Below, in pieces: positions 18,096-26,755 of a stretch of DNA of 60,700 nt (its first letter is position 1; each line of letters opens with the position of its first letter). The notes beneath the pieces were generated by a model that did no database searches, was not told the origin of the DNA, and was given only the letters and a program-made list of their open reading frames with translations. This stretch comes from Clostridioides sp. Its GTDB lineage: Bacteria; Bacillota; Clostridia; Peptostreptococcales; Peptostreptococcaceae. Where the stretch lies: NCBI GenBank assembly GCA_031261505.1, contig JAISJN010000017.1:1-60700 (forward strand). Reading direction: 5' to 3'. Position numbers and translations under genes: made by a program.

Positions 18096-18575
18096 TTGAA
18101 TATACAGGTTATTTCTGTTGGGAAAATTAAAGAAAAATATTTAAAGCTCGGAATCGAAGAGTTTTCAAAAAGACTCAGCAAATACTGCAAGTTGGATATT
18201 GTAGAGTTAGATGACGAGAAGGCACCTGAAAATTTGAGCGATAAGGGCAGGGAAATCGTGAAGGACAAGGAAGGTCAAAGGATTCTAACTAAGATTAAGC
18301 AAAACAGCTATGTAATTGCACTTGCGATAGATGGAAAAAATTTTTCATCAGAGGAGCTTGCAGAGTTTATGAGCGATCTGACTGTTAGGGGAAACAGCAG
18401 CCTAACTTTTGTAATCGGTGGTTCTTTAGGACTATCTGATGATGTTTTAGTTAGGGCTGATTTCAAATTGTCGTTTTCTAAAATGACTTTTCCGCATCAG
18501 CTTATGAGGTTGATTCTTTTGGAACAGATTTATAGAGGGTTTAGGATAAATAACGGTGAACCGTACCACAAATGA
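18096..18575 (+). CDS. rlmH: 23S rRNA (pseudouridine-1915-N3)-methyltransferase
   Basis: 159 residues, standard length for this SPOUT enzyme. The SAM-binding knot is visible as FVIGGSLGL, followed by [24 protein letters not shown] and the C-terminal EPYHK. It methylates Psi1915 in helix 69 of assembled ribosomes. TTG start behind GAGGAG. It ends the walJ-rlmH pair. Confidence 0.96.
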   Translation: MNIQVISVGKIKEKYLKLGIEEFSKRLSKYCKLDIVELDDEKAPENLSDKGREIVKDKEGQRILTKIKQNSYVIALAIDGKNFSSEELAEFMSDLTVRGNSSLTFVIGGSLGLSDDVLVRADFKLSFSKMTFPHQLMRLILLEQIYRGFRINNGEPYHK

Positions 18576-18885
18576 GGGCGATAAATAACTTGAGGCAATA
18601 AAAACCACTCTTATTCGCAGTAAGAGTGGACGTTAAGTTTACTTCAGTTATTAATGCTGAAACTCATCCACTCTACATAGAATAAAATGATATTGAAGTT
18701 TATAAATTTCAGGATCTAAAAAGAGGGCTACAACAATTACTGTTGAACGGCCCCCTTTTAAAACAAAACAACTTTAATGAAAAACTTCTTAATATGGAGT
18801 ATCTTCTTATTGCCTAGAATATTAATATAGTTGCTATCTCCTGTATCTTGTATGGGTAAGATACAGGAAATAGATAAAACTTAAG
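18576..18885. other. Intergenic region with three hairpins between convergent genes
   Basis: 310 bases without a gene. A left-edge repeat fragment (ATAACTTGAGGC, 18585-18596) follows rlmH. Three stems are seen: CCACTCTTA/TAAGAGTGG (18604-18628), AAAGAGGGC/GCCCCCTTTT (18718-18760, A- and T-flanked, a good two-way terminator) and CTATCTCCTGTATCTT/AAGATACAGGAAATAG (18834-18873), which is close to the stop of the minus-strand gene. Confidence 0.6.
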
Positions 18886-20124
18886 TTATATGCTAGTAAC
18901 TGTTTCAGAGTTGAAATCAGCTACCATTTGACGAAATTCATCTTCATGCAAAGTCCTGTGTTCTTCTAAAGATTTTTCCTTAACCAATTGAAGTAAGTCG
19001 CCGCGTCTTTCTTCTTCAACATCTAGTCCGTATCTTTCTAACCAAACTCTTAGGTTATCTTTCCCGCTTTTCTTACCTAGGTCTAATACTGGTTCTGTTT
19101 GACCTACTAAATCCCATCTATATGGTAACATTACCAATGGATCTGCGTTCTTGCAGTTTTCCCATAGGCTAGAAGGCATACCTGTTTCCCACATGAATAT
19201 CTTATCTCCAACGACTGGAGCAGTAGTGCCTACAGGGAATCTAGCGTATTTAGCTACTGTATCAGATAAATCTTTTAGTTTAGATAGGTCGATTCCAGTG
19301 TGTACACCATATAAAGCTTCGAGTGCGAGTACAGTAGTTTCAAGTGGAGCACTTCCGGCACGCTCACCTATACCGCTAACTGTTACATGTGCAGCCTCAG
19401 CACCAGCGGCTAGACCAGCTAGAGTAGTTGCAGTTCCTAGACCAAAATCATCATGGAAATGACATTCTATAGGAGTGCCAGGGAACCTATTTTTTAATTT
19501 ACTTACTCTTGAAGCAGCACCTTCAGGTGATAGGGCTCCAAAAGTATCAACTAATGCGAGTGAATCCATATGTCCTCCACCTTCGATTATTGCTTGGACA
19601 GTATCCATTAAGAAGTCCATGCTCGCACGAGATGAGTCGGCTGGGAAGAATATTACCTTGAGTCCTAATTCATGAGCTCTTGCAGTAGCTTCAATAGCAG
19701 AATTAACTGCTTTTTCAACTCCCCATTTTTTACCTTTCTGTAGTAAGTGTTCGCTTCCAGGTATTTCAGCTACGACACCATTTACACCACATGCTTTTGC
19801 CTGCTCAACGTCTTTTACCATATTGCGAACAAAGGCGTATATATCAGCGTTTAGACCGAGGCTAGTGATTTCTTTTATGGCATCTGCATCTTCTTTTATT
19901 ACGGCAGGAGTACCAGCTTCGATTCTCTGAACTCCAGCTAGATCTAATTTTTTAGCGATCTCAACTTTTTCAGCTCTTGTGAGAATTATATTCGCCTGTT
20001 GTTCACCATCTCTAAGAGTAGTATCTAGTAATTCTATTTTTTTAGGAAAATGTAACTTACTTACTACATCTTCTTCATAGTTAGATGGGCTTACCCACCA
20101 TTTTCCTTCTTCTCTAAAACTCAT
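18886..20124 (-). CDS. HMGL-like (DRE-TIM) acyltransferase/lyase of unknown substrate
   Basis: 412 residues, in the family of isopropylmalate, homocitrate and citramalate synthases. DTTLRDGEQ at 34-42 and the metal-binding HFH at 222-224 are intact. Two usually constant positions differ: HND is HDD (225-226) and NGIGERAGN is SGIGERAGS (Ser250, Ser258). This argues for an unusual acceptor or for aldol cleavage rather than standard leucine or lysine biosynthesis. No leu, ilv or nif genes are nearby; it is the last gene of a three-gene minus-strand set with a permease and a 2-hydroxyacid dehydrogenase. A GGGGGA site precedes the ATG. Confidence 0.75.
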   Translation of the reverse strand: MSFREEGKWWVSPSNYEEDVVSKLHFPKKIELLDTTLRDGEQQANIILTRAEKVEIAKKLDLAGVQRIEAGTPAVIKEDADAIKEITSLGLNADIYAFVRNMVKDVEQAKACGVNGVVAEIPGSEHLLQKGKKWGVEKAVNSAIEATARAHELGLKVIFFPADSSRASMDFLMDTVQAIIEGGGHMDSLALVDTFGALSPEGAASRVSKLKNRFPGTPIECHFHDDFGLGTATTLAGLAAGAEAAHVTVSGIGERAGSAPLETTVLALEALYGVHTGIDLSKLKDLSDTVAKYARFPVGTTAPVVGDKIFMWETGMPSSLWENCKNADPLVMLPYRWDLVGQTEPVLDLGKKSGKDNLRVWLERYGLDVEEERRGDLLQLVKEKSLEEHRTLHEDEFRQMVADFNSETVTSI

Positions 20125-20151
20125 TGTAAAATCCCCCTTTAGTTATTTTTT

Positions 20152-21348
20152 TTAAAAATCTGTTGCGTCTTCAATTGTCTTCCAACCAGACATCGGTTCG
20201 CCCAAAAGTCCGTGTTTCTTCCTATATCTATAAGTTTGGACTGGAAGTATGATTAAGAATGGAAGTTCAAAACAAGGTATGTTTATCTTTCCAATCAATC
20301 CGTATGCTTTTAGAACTAGGTCAGGTATTCCCATCCTTCCGAAATAGATTCCAAGTAATAATAGCACGATAACTAGGATAAATCTCCTATGCTGTAGTGA
20401 TGAGCGTTTCCAAATCCTATGAAGCAATGATTGATATCTTTCAACCATTCCGTAGAGGTACCCAGCACCCGTACTTATTACGGCCAAGTAAGCTATAGCT
20501 GTGTATAATAGTTTGACGCCGAACTCAGCTCCTACGATATGTTCCAAAACCCAGATAGTAGGCATATCAAGTCCAACTACATTTGGCATACCTGATGCAA
20601 ATAATATGTTCATCATAATTGTAGATAAGAATACCAATAATCCACCTATGATGGCTGTTGCGAGTGAATCTCTTTTTGTTTTAACAACGCCTTTAGAAGA
20701 CGGAATGGCGGCATCGACAAATGCGACCATTATATTTATATAGAGTATAATACGCAGCCAGGCCTTTGGATAACTCAAGTTCATTACATGGCTTGTAGTA
20801 TATGTAATCATCCCATCCCAAGCTGAGAACAAACCTCTAATACCTAAGTACGACAAGAGGGCTATCAGAGCCATAGTGATTATAGCTGAAGATTTGAGTA
20901 CGATTGATTGTCCACAGAGTATGAGGACAGCTATTATAAATATCGTAATCAATCCAGCTATTATAAATGGAATTGGAGTTATAGCTGCGATCAATCTACC
21001 ACCTGTTGCAAATGATAATGCTGAAATTGTGATACATGCTAACATTGCAGAAAATTCCTTTAGATTAGCAAATACAATCTTAATAGGACCGTAGACTCCA
21101 TCGTAAAATTCTCTGAAGTTGTAGTATTTAAAGGTCCTACTGTACTCAAGTACGAAGAAACATAGGAATGATGCTGCGAGTGTTGTAATAATAGGGCCGA
21201 TAAATACACCTATCCATCCTATACTTACGAAATAGCTGACAAGTTGTGCGCCACCAGCAAAACCTGGACCTATGTATATTCCATACCAGAGTGATGCTAT
21301 AGTAAATGGACCGATCAGCCAACCAAACCTATCCTTTAGTGTTTGCAT
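20152..21348 (-). CDS. YkvI-like membrane transporter
   Basis: 398 residues with about ten hydrophobic segments. It opens with a GPFTIASLWYGIYIGPGFAGG stretch resembling the first helix of APC/LeuT-fold carriers and the YkvI family. The substrate is unknown; position between the HMGL-like enzyme and the 2-hydroxyacid dehydrogenase suggests it imports a substrate, or exports a product, of their pathway. AAGGAGCG site before the ATG. Confidence 0.75.
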   Translation of the reverse strand: MQTLKDRFGWLIGPFTIASLWYGIYIGPGFAGGAQLVSYFVSIGWIGVFIGPIITTLAASFLCFFVLEYSRTFKYYNFREFYDGVYGPIKIVFANLKEFSAMLACITISALSFATGGRLIAAITPIPFIIAGLITIFIIAVLILCGQSIVLKSSAIITMALIALLSYLGIRGLFSAWDGMITYTTSHVMNLSYPKAWLRIILYINIMVAFVDAAIPSSKGVVKTKRDSLATAIIGGLLVFLSTIMMNILFASGMPNVVGLDMPTIWVLEHIVGAEFGVKLLYTAIAYLAVISTGAGYLYGMVERYQSLLHRIWKRSSLQHRRFILVIVLLLLGIYFGRMGIPDLVLKAYGLIGKINIPCFELPFLIILPVQTYRYRKKHGLLGEPMSGWKTIEDATDF

Positions 21349-21413
21349 AATAAAACGCTCCTTGAATTATCATATGTAATGCCTTACATTATGATAGAAA
21401 ATATAAAATCAGA

Positions 21414-22403
21414 TTACACTAGGGACGCTTCGCTCAAAGCTTTTTTATTGACAACATTGTCTGGAACTTCACCATTTAAAACAGCTACAGCAGTAGTAGC
21501 AACTTGCTCAAATAGTTCATTAGAAGCTTCAGCAGAGTTGTAAGCTATATGTGGAGTCAGGATAACGTTATCCCTTTTACAAAGAGTGTGTTCCACATCT
21601 GTCATAGGCTCAACATCTAAAACATCAAGTCCAACTGCTCCAACCTTTCCGGAGTCAAGTGCATCTATCAAATCTTCTTGGCAGATCAAACCACCACGAG
21701 CTGTATTTACAATTATCACACCATCTTTCATCTTTTCAAATGACGATTTATTTAGTATGTGATAAGTTTCGTCTGTTTGAGGTACATGAGTTGAAATTAT
21801 ATCTGATATTTTGTACAGTTCATCGAGCTCAACTCTAACCACATTATTTTCTTTAAAAACTGAATCTGGTAAAAATGGATCATATGCAACCACGTTATAG
21901 CCAATCCCCTTTAAATTAGACGCTACAGTTCTAGATATATTTCCAAAACCTATCAATCCGATTGTCTGAGAGCTTGGGCGTTTCATGACATTACCGAGTG
22001 ATTTATTCCATAGTCCATTTCGTACAGCAGTAGTGAAGTGTAAAATTTGTCTAGAGGCAGAAAGTATCAATGTAGTAGCATGTAAAGCAACTTCTGGTAT
22101 GCAATACTTAGATACATTACAAACTTTAATACCTCGTTTTGTTGCTGCTTCAACGTCGAATTCATCATAGCCTATTCCGTATCTAACTAAGACCTGACAT
22201 TTTTCAAGTTGATTGATGCTCTTTTCGGTCATCTTAACACAGATATTTAAAATAGCATCTGCATCAAGGCATTTTTCAATGACCTCATCTTCGTTTTTGC
22301 AAGTTTCCTTTACGAATTCAAAACCTGCATCTTCGAAGATCTTTTGTTCAATAGAATAATCATAACCACTAATTACTTGAGAATCCAATAGTACAACTTT
22401 CAT
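21414..22403 (-). CDS. NAD-dependent D-2-hydroxyacid dehydrogenase, C-terminal-binding-protein type
   Basis: About 330 residues. Rossmann motif GLIGFGNIS, then NTARGG, the catalytic Arg in this position, an acidic residue in DVEP, and the catalytic His in LTPHIAYNS. This is the CtBP-like branch of the D-isomer dehydrogenases. The ATG at 22403 has GGAGG nine bases upstream and is preferred over a TTG six bases before it. It is the first gene of the minus-strand set and could interconvert the 2-oxo and 2-hydroxy acid used by the HMGL-like enzyme; the substrate is not predictable. Confidence 0.85.
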   Translation of the reverse strand: MKVVLLDSQVISGYDYSIEQKIFEDAGFEFVKETCKNEDEVIEKCLDADAILNICVKMTEKSINQLEKCQVLVRYGIGYDEFDVEAATKRGIKVCNVSKYCIPEVALHATTLILSASRQILHFTTAVRNGLWNKSLGNVMKRPSSQTIGLIGFGNISRTVASNLKGIGYNVVAYDPFLPDSVFKENNVVRVELDELYKISDIISTHVPQTDETYHILNKSSFEKMKDGVIIVNTARGGLICQEDLIDALDSGKVGAVGLDVLDVEPMTDVEHTLCKRDNVILTPHIAYNSAEASNELFEQVATTAVAVLNGEVPDNVVNKKALSEASLV

Positions 22404-22586
22404 AAACAATTACCTCCAATTATTATTTTAGACTACACCTAATATTTAAAATATTTAAGTAATTTAAATATATATTATTTTCTTATGCATGTCAATGTAT
22501 TTTTCAATGTTAAGAAAGAAAATTATGAAAAATCGTTCGACATGATATAGATTGGATTATATATAAAAAACACTAAAATTATTACA
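22404..22586. other. Divergent control region between the 2-hydroxyacid gene set and eutG
   Basis: AT-rich, non-coding. It should hold the minus-strand promoter of the dehydrogenase gene, which I cannot place with confidence, before the plus-strand eutG promoter at 22587. Confidence 0.4.
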
Positions 22587-22615
22587 TTGACAATAATAAA
22601 CTAAAATAGTATATT
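22587..22615 (+). promoter_or_regulatory. eutG promoter
   Basis: Perfect TTGACA at 22587-22592, 17-base spacer, TATATT at 22610-22615, just before the EutV-type leader. Confidence 0.8.
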
Positions 22616-22625
22616 TATAGTAATA

Positions 22626-22686
22626 AACACGAAGATGTGTTAACGAGAGCAATGGAGCTCCATAGTCTAACTATGGGGCTTTTTTG
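22626..22686 (+). promoter_or_regulatory. EutV antitermination leader of eutG
   Basis: Hairpin P1 is AACAC-GAAGAT-GTGTT (22626-22641). Hairpin P2 is GAGC-AATGGA-GCTC (22647-22660), with A at loop position 1 and G at position 4, as known for EutV (ANTAR) targets. P2 shares its 3' side with a terminator, AGCTCCATAGT/ACTATGGGGCT followed by T residues. Phosphorylated EutV should hold P1-P2 and prevent termination when ethanolamine is present. Confidence 0.85.
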
Positions 22687-22801
22687 TATTTTTTTAAGCG
22701 TATTTGACGATTGCAGTGGAGATATAGCATTGTAATGGAGGAATACTTCATCATCTGTGGATATATGGTGATGTATTTCTAAAGTTAGGGGAGGAAGATG
22801 A

Positions 22802-23932
22802 ATGAAAAGTTTTGATTTAAAAACAAAGATTAAATTTGGTCTTGGATCATTGTCGGCATTACAGGAGATTCGAGATAAAAGAGTATTGGTAATAACTGAT
22901 CCATTTATGGTGGAATCGGGAAACATAGAAAAAATAGTCGAAAACCTTAAATATTCTAAGTATAAGGTTTTCAGTGAAATAGTCCCGGATCCGCCTGTAG
23001 AAATCGTGGTACAAGGAGTTCAAGCTTTCAGCGAGGTGGACCCAGAAGTTATAATTGCTGTTGGTGGAGGCTCGGCTATAGATGCAGGTAAAGCTATCAT
23101 GGATTTCTCGAAACAAATATTGAATAAAGAACAGGTAGAATTTATTGCAGTGCCAACTACGAGTGGGACAGGCTCAGAGGTGACATCATTTGCAGTTATA
23201 ACAGACAAACAGAAGGGCGAGAAGTACCCACTAGTTTCTGAGAGCTTGCTGCCAGATGTATCAATATTAGATCCAGAGCTTGTAAAAACTGTTCCTAAAA
23301 CTATAACAGCAGATACTGGTATGGATGTGTTGACTCATGCTATTGAGGCGTATGTATCAACTGATGCAGATGAATTTTCAGATGCCTTTGCAGAGAAAGC
23401 TATAAAACTTGTATTTAAATATTTGAGAAGAGCTTATAATAATGGAGATGATATGGAAGCGAGGGAAAAAATGCACATAGCCTCATGTCTGGGTGGACTT
23501 GCATTTGACCACGCTTCACTTGGAATAAATCATTCAATTGCCCATGCTCTAGGTGGAAAGTTTAAAATACCTCATGGGAGAGCGAATTCCTTGCTTCTTC
23601 CTTATGTAATAGAGTATAATTCAGATATGAAAAACAAGGTAGAAAATGATTATTCTCTAGCTGCATATAAATACTGTGAAATAGCAAAGATTTTAGGCTT
23701 GAAATCTAATAATACAAGGTTAGGTGTGAGATATCTGGTAAATGAGATAAGGAATTTGCAAGACGAGATGAAGATGGTTACAAATTTGAGGGGATGTAAG
23801 GTAAGCGATGAGGATGTATTGAAATTTGAAGATGAAATAGCAGTGCTGGCGTTAAACGATACATGCACTCTAACTAATCCAAAGCAACCCACACATGGAG
23901 ATATAATAAGTATCATAAGGAACATTATTTAA
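22802..23932 (+). CDS. eutG: Ethanolamine-utilization alcohol dehydrogenase
   Basis: 376 residues, iron-containing (type III) alcohol dehydrogenase. The nucleotide motif GGGSAIDAGK is near 88-97; metal-binding residues lie in the SIAHALGGKFKIPHG segment. It reduces acetaldehyde to ethanol inside the Eut microcompartment, recycling NADH made by EutE. The N terminus (MKSFDLKTKIKFGLGS) lacks an obvious extra encapsulation helix. GGGGAGGAAG site before the ATG. It is a separate unit with its own EutV leader. Confidence 0.93.
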   Translation: MKSFDLKTKIKFGLGSLSALQEIRDKRVLVITDPFMVESGNIEKIVENLKYSKYKVFSEIVPDPPVEIVVQGVQAFSEVDPEVIIAVGGGSAIDAGKAIMDFSKQILNKEQVEFIAVPTTSGTGSEVTSFAVITDKQKGEKYPLVSESLLPDVSILDPELVKTVPKTITADTGMDVLTHAIEAYVSTDADEFSDAFAEKAIKLVFKYLRRAYNNGDDMEAREKMHIASCLGGLAFDHASLGINHSIAHALGGKFKIPHGRANSLLLPYVIEYNSDMKNKVENDYSLAAYKYCEIAKILGLKSNNTRLGVRYLVNEIRNLQDEMKMVTNLRGCKVSDEDVLKFEDEIAVLALNDTCTLTNPKQPTHGDIISIIRNII

Positions 23933-23957
23933 ACAATATTAAATCTGACAAAATATA

Positions 23958-23986
23958 TTGACAGATGTTGGAGCAACATATATAAT
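23958..23986 (+). promoter_or_regulatory. eutS promoter (consensus)
   Basis: TTGACA at 23958-23963 and TATAAT at 23981-23986, both perfect, 17 bases apart: one of the strongest sigma-A-type promoters in the window. It sits between eutG and the eutS leader, so constant transcription would be gated at the leader. Confidence 0.88.
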
Positions 23987-24004
23987 GATGGTAAGTTGAA
24001 TAAT

Positions 24005-24088
24005 ATATCACAATGACGTGATATTTGAATGAAAAGCAAGGGGGCTTCTCGAAGACAGAGATATTTTGTCTTTGTGGAGCCCTTATTT
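24005..24088 (+). promoter_or_regulatory. EutV antitermination leader of eutS-P-V-W
   Basis: P1: ATATCAC-AATGAC-GTGATAT (24005-24024). P2: AAGC-AAGGGG-GCTT (24034-24047). Both six-base loops have A at position 1 and G at position 4. P2 overlaps the 5' arm of a terminator (GGGCTTC ... GGAGCCC then TTATTT, about 24041-24088). This is the clearest match in the window to the dual-hairpin EutV target known from Enterococcus. Confidence 0.92.
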
Positions 24089-24111
24089 AAATTTAGAAAG
24101 CAGGTAAACCT

Positions 24112-24462
24112 TTGAGTGAAGATAATGTACAGAGGACAATACAAGAATATGTTCCTGGTAAACAAGTTACGCTTGCTCATATAATAGCAAATCCTAGTGA
24201 AGATTTGTATAAGAAGGTAGGTCTTCTCCTAGAGAATAGAGATGCCTTAGGAATTTTAACTATAACACCAAGTGAGGCTTCTATAATAGCTGCAGATGTA
24301 GCAAACAAAGCTTCTGGTGTCAGTCTAGGTTTTGTAGATAGATTTAGTGGATCTGTAGTTGTAAATGGCGATATAAGCTCTGTAGAATCTGCTCTGAATG
24401 AAGTTTTATCAGTTCTTGGAAATATGTTAGGTTTTTCAATAACAAAGATTACGAGGACATAG
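24112..24462 (+). CDS. eutS: Microcompartment shell protein EutS
   Basis: 116 residues, a circularly permuted BMC-domain protein ([38 protein letters not shown]). Its hexamers tile the shell and in known systems recruit cargo by encapsulation peptides. TTG start behind a modest AGCAGGT site. First gene of the EutV-gated S-P-V-W unit; three bases separate it from eutP. Confidence 0.95.
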   Translation: MSEDNVQRTIQEYVPGKQVTLAHIIANPSEDLYKKVGLLLENRDALGILTITPSEASIIAADVANKASGVSLGFVDRFSGSVVVNGDISSVESALNEVLSVLGNMLGFSITKITRT

Positions 24463-24464
24463 AT

Positions 24465-24899
24465 ATGAAGAAAATAATTTTTATGGGTAAAACAGGGAGT
24501 GGTAAGACTACATTATGTCAAAAACTAGATGAACTAAGCCTTGAATACAAGAAAACACAGACGGTTGAGATATACAATGACTCAATAGACACACCAGGTG
24601 AATACATGGAGAATAGGTCATTGTACAATGCACTTATGACAATCTCAGTGGATGCAAAAATAATAGCCTTGGTGTACGATTGCACTCAAGAAGAAAATTA
24701 TATAGCACCAGGATTTGCAACAATGTTTAACAAGGAAGTAATAGGAATTATTACGAAGATAGCCATGGCTACAAAGGAAGATATAGATTTGGCAGTGGAA
24801 CAATTAACTGTGGCTGGAGCAAGCAGAATCTTTAAAGTGGATACAGTGGATGATATAGGCGTGGAAGAATTACGCTTTTATCTAGAAGAAAGGGAATAG
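24465..24899 (+). CDS. eutP: Ethanolamine-utilization P-loop protein EutP
   Basis: 144 residues. P-loop GKTGSGKTT at about 8-16, DTPGEY matching the G3/switch II region, and ITKIAMAT in the place of the NKxD motif, so guanine specificity may be relaxed. Related to Ras-like GTPases; acetate-kinase activity has been reported for EutP. It is unneeded for the core catabolic steps but conserved in the operon. Confidence 0.93.
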   Translation: MKKIIFMGKTGSGKTTLCQKLDELSLEYKKTQTVEIYNDSIDTPGEYMENRSLYNALMTISVDAKIIALVYDCTQEENYIAPGFATMFNKEVIGIITKIAMATKEDIDLAVEQLTVAGASRIFKVDTVDDIGVEELRFYLEERE

Positions 24900-24930
24900 A
24901 AGCCAGACATTATTAAGGGAGGTGAATAAT

Positions 24931-25506
24931 ATGGGAAGAAATATATTATTAGTCGATGACGACCCTCTTATAAGAGGGGACCTTAAATATATGCTACTTG
25001 ATAGAGGATTTAATATAATAGGTGAAGCTAGTGACGGTTTTGAAGCAGTTGAAGAGTGTAAAAGAAACAACCCAGACTTAGTCATACTCGATATAGACAT
25101 GCCGTTGATGGATGGATTAAAAGCAGGAAAGATAATCAATAAGGAAAATCTCGCAGGAGGAATACTTTTGTTGACATCCTATGATGGAGATGAGTATATA
25201 GAGAAAGCTAAAAGCATAGGTGCCTTTGGATATATAGTGAAGTCATTAAATGTGAATACAATTATACCGACAATAGAGATGTGTTTATCTAAGGTTGAAG
25301 AGTTTGAAAAAATGAAAAAAGATCTGAATGATGTAAATACAAAATTGACAGACAGAAAGATAATTGAAAAGGCAAAGGGCATACTTATTAAGGAATACGG
25401 CATAACAGAAGAGGATGCGTATTCGCAAATTAGAAAGTTAAGTATGGATAAGAGGAGTTCTATGGTGGAAATCTCAAAATCTATTATAATAGGGTATGAT
25501 ACTTGA
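24931..25506 (+). CDS. eutV: Ethanolamine two-component antiterminator EutV
   Basis: 191 residues. Receiver domain 1-120 with the DDD acidic pocket near 9-11 and phospho-acceptor Asp54 (VILDIDMPLMDG), then a coiled linker and an ANTAR RNA-binding domain (about 130-190). When phosphorylated by EutW it binds the paired hairpins before eutG, eutS and eutA and blocks termination. The ATG at 24931 is eight bases after AAGGGAGG. Overlaps eutW. Confidence 0.94.
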   Translation: MGRNILLVDDDPLIRGDLKYMLLDRGFNIIGEASDGFEAVEECKRNNPDLVILDIDMPLMDGLKAGKIINKENLAGGILLLTSYDGDEYIEKAKSIGAFGYIVKSLNVNTIIPTIEMCLSKVEEFEKMKKDLNDVNTKLTDRKIIEKAKGILIKEYGITEEDAYSQIRKLSMDKRSSMVEISKSIIIGYDT

Positions 25507-26554
25507 TATGAAACAGTCAATTAGAGAAATCTGTGAGCGAGACACATACCTAAATCAGGTTGAAATAGATGAAATAGTAGAAGTATCCAAATCCATACAA
25601 TTTATGGCAGATTTTTATGAAAGTGACGTGTTTATAGACGTACCTGGAAAGAATGTGTCAGAAGCATTTGTAGTTGCCCATAGTATGCCAGAAAATAAGT
25701 CGATATACAAGGAAGAAATAGTAGGGAAACCAGCATTACAAGAAAACGAGCCAGGTGTAATAGAAGTATTTAAAATAGGCAAGCTAAAAAGAGATATGAA
25801 AGCGATAACACAGGAAGACAAGGTAGTAAGGCAGACAATTCAGCCTATAAATTTAGCTGATAAGGTCATAGGAGTCATAATAGTAGAAAAATATATAAGT
25901 GAAGATTTGAAAGAAGATTATGATTTGATGAGGTCGGTGGCTGTCAAAGAGGCTCACCACAGAGTGAAGAATAATCTATACATACTGATTTCATTACTTA
26001 GAAAACAGAGAAGACTAACCAATAACGAGGAAGTAAAAAGTTGTTTAGATAATACTGTCAATAGAGTATATGCAATATTATCGACACATAAGTTGCTCTC
26101 AAAAGGAGTAAGTGATAAGACGTCGGTAATAGAGGCTATTGATCTACTTGTAAGCAATATGCAAGGTGAGTATAGTGGCAATAAAGATATTCGAATAAGT
26201 ATTTCAGGTGATGATTTCAAAATATGCGGTGATAGATTAACTTCGTTATTATTATCGATGAATGAGATCATACAAAATTGTTTTGACCATGCTTTTAGAG
26301 GTCGAGACGCTGGAAACATCGACATACTTATTTATGAAGAAGTTGAATTCAAGAACATAGCTATAACCGATAATGGAGTCGGTCTAGATGAAAGTAAGGT
26401 AAACAATGATAGTTTGGGTACATTCATAATAGATAGCTATGTGAAACAGTCCTTAAAGGGAGAAATAGAAAGACAATCGAATAAAAATGGTACGAAAGTA
26501 CTTATTAAGATACCAAAACAAATAACTAATTTACGACGAAGTAGTTATAATTAA
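25496..26554 (+). CDS. eutW: Ethanolamine sensor histidine kinase EutW
   Basis: 352 residues, no membrane segment, so a cytosolic sensor. An N-terminal sensing region (1-140), a HisKA_2-type phospho-acceptor EAHHRVKNNL near 152-161, and an HWE/HisKA_2-type ATPase with NEIIQNCFDHAF and DNGVGLD. It signals ethanolamine to EutV. The ATG at 25496 overlaps eutV; ATG 25508, just after the eutV stop, is an equally possible start. The P1 hairpin of the eutA leader overlaps its last codons. Confidence 0.92.
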   Translation: MILDMKQSIREICERDTYLNQVEIDEIVEVSKSIQFMADFYESDVFIDVPGKNVSEAFVVAHSMPENKSIYKEEIVGKPALQENEPGVIEVFKIGKLKRDMKAITQEDKVVRQTIQPINLADKVIGVIIVEKYISEDLKEDYDLMRSVAVKEAHHRVKNNLYILISLLRKQRRLTNNEEVKSCLDNTVNRVYAILSTHKLLSKGVSDKTSVIEAIDLLVSNMQGEYSGNKDIRISISGDDFKICGDRLTSLLLSMNEIIQNCFDHAFRGRDAGNIDILIYEEVEFKNIAITDNGVGLDESKVNNDSLGTFIIDSYVKQSLKGEIERQSNKNGTKVLIKIPKQITNLRRSSYN

Positions 26555-26620
26555 GCAAAGGGGCTTAAGGTTATTGATAAAGAGGGGATCCTCTATTTAT
26601 CGTGACTTTAAGCCTCTTTG
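26531..26620 (+). promoter_or_regulatory. EutV antitermination leader of eutA
   Basis: P1: TTAC-GACGAA-GTAG (26531-26544), inside the end of eutW. P2: TTAAGC-AAAGGG-GCTTAA (26551-26568), a six-base stem with A1 and G4 in the loop. P2 overlaps a long terminator stem (AAGGGGCTTAA ... TTTAAGCCTCTTTGTTTG, to about 26625). P1 is weaker than in the eutS leader. No separate promoter is obvious, so it probably gates read-through from eutS-P-V-W. Confidence 0.88.
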
Positions 26621-26627
26621 TTTGTTT

Positions 26628-26727
26628 ATAACTTGAGATAAATGTCCCCCACCTCCATAGGTGGTGGATATAATTCTCATTTCTGTGTGCTAGTATCTAA
26701 CACAGAAAGCGTTGAATCACCAGTTAA
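26628..26727 (+). repeat. Two-hairpin repeat, copy R4, in the eutA leader
   Basis: It starts ATAACTTGAGATAAATG directly after the T-run of the EutV-controlled terminator and ends CGTTGAATCACCAGTTAAC, 14 bases before the eutA ribosome-binding site. Hairpin 2 has a different sequence from other copies (TCTGTGT ... ACACAGA) yet keeps full pairing, which is compensatory change. Any eutA message must contain it. Confidence 0.85.
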
Positions 26728-26755
26728 CATATTTTGTAATTTTGGAGGTGAATCT

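Noticed and set aside
26642-26755. A longer EutA beginning upstream at 26642
   Set aside because: Those 38 codons are the dispersed repeat R4 read through; the GGAGG site and family alignment support the GTG at 26756.
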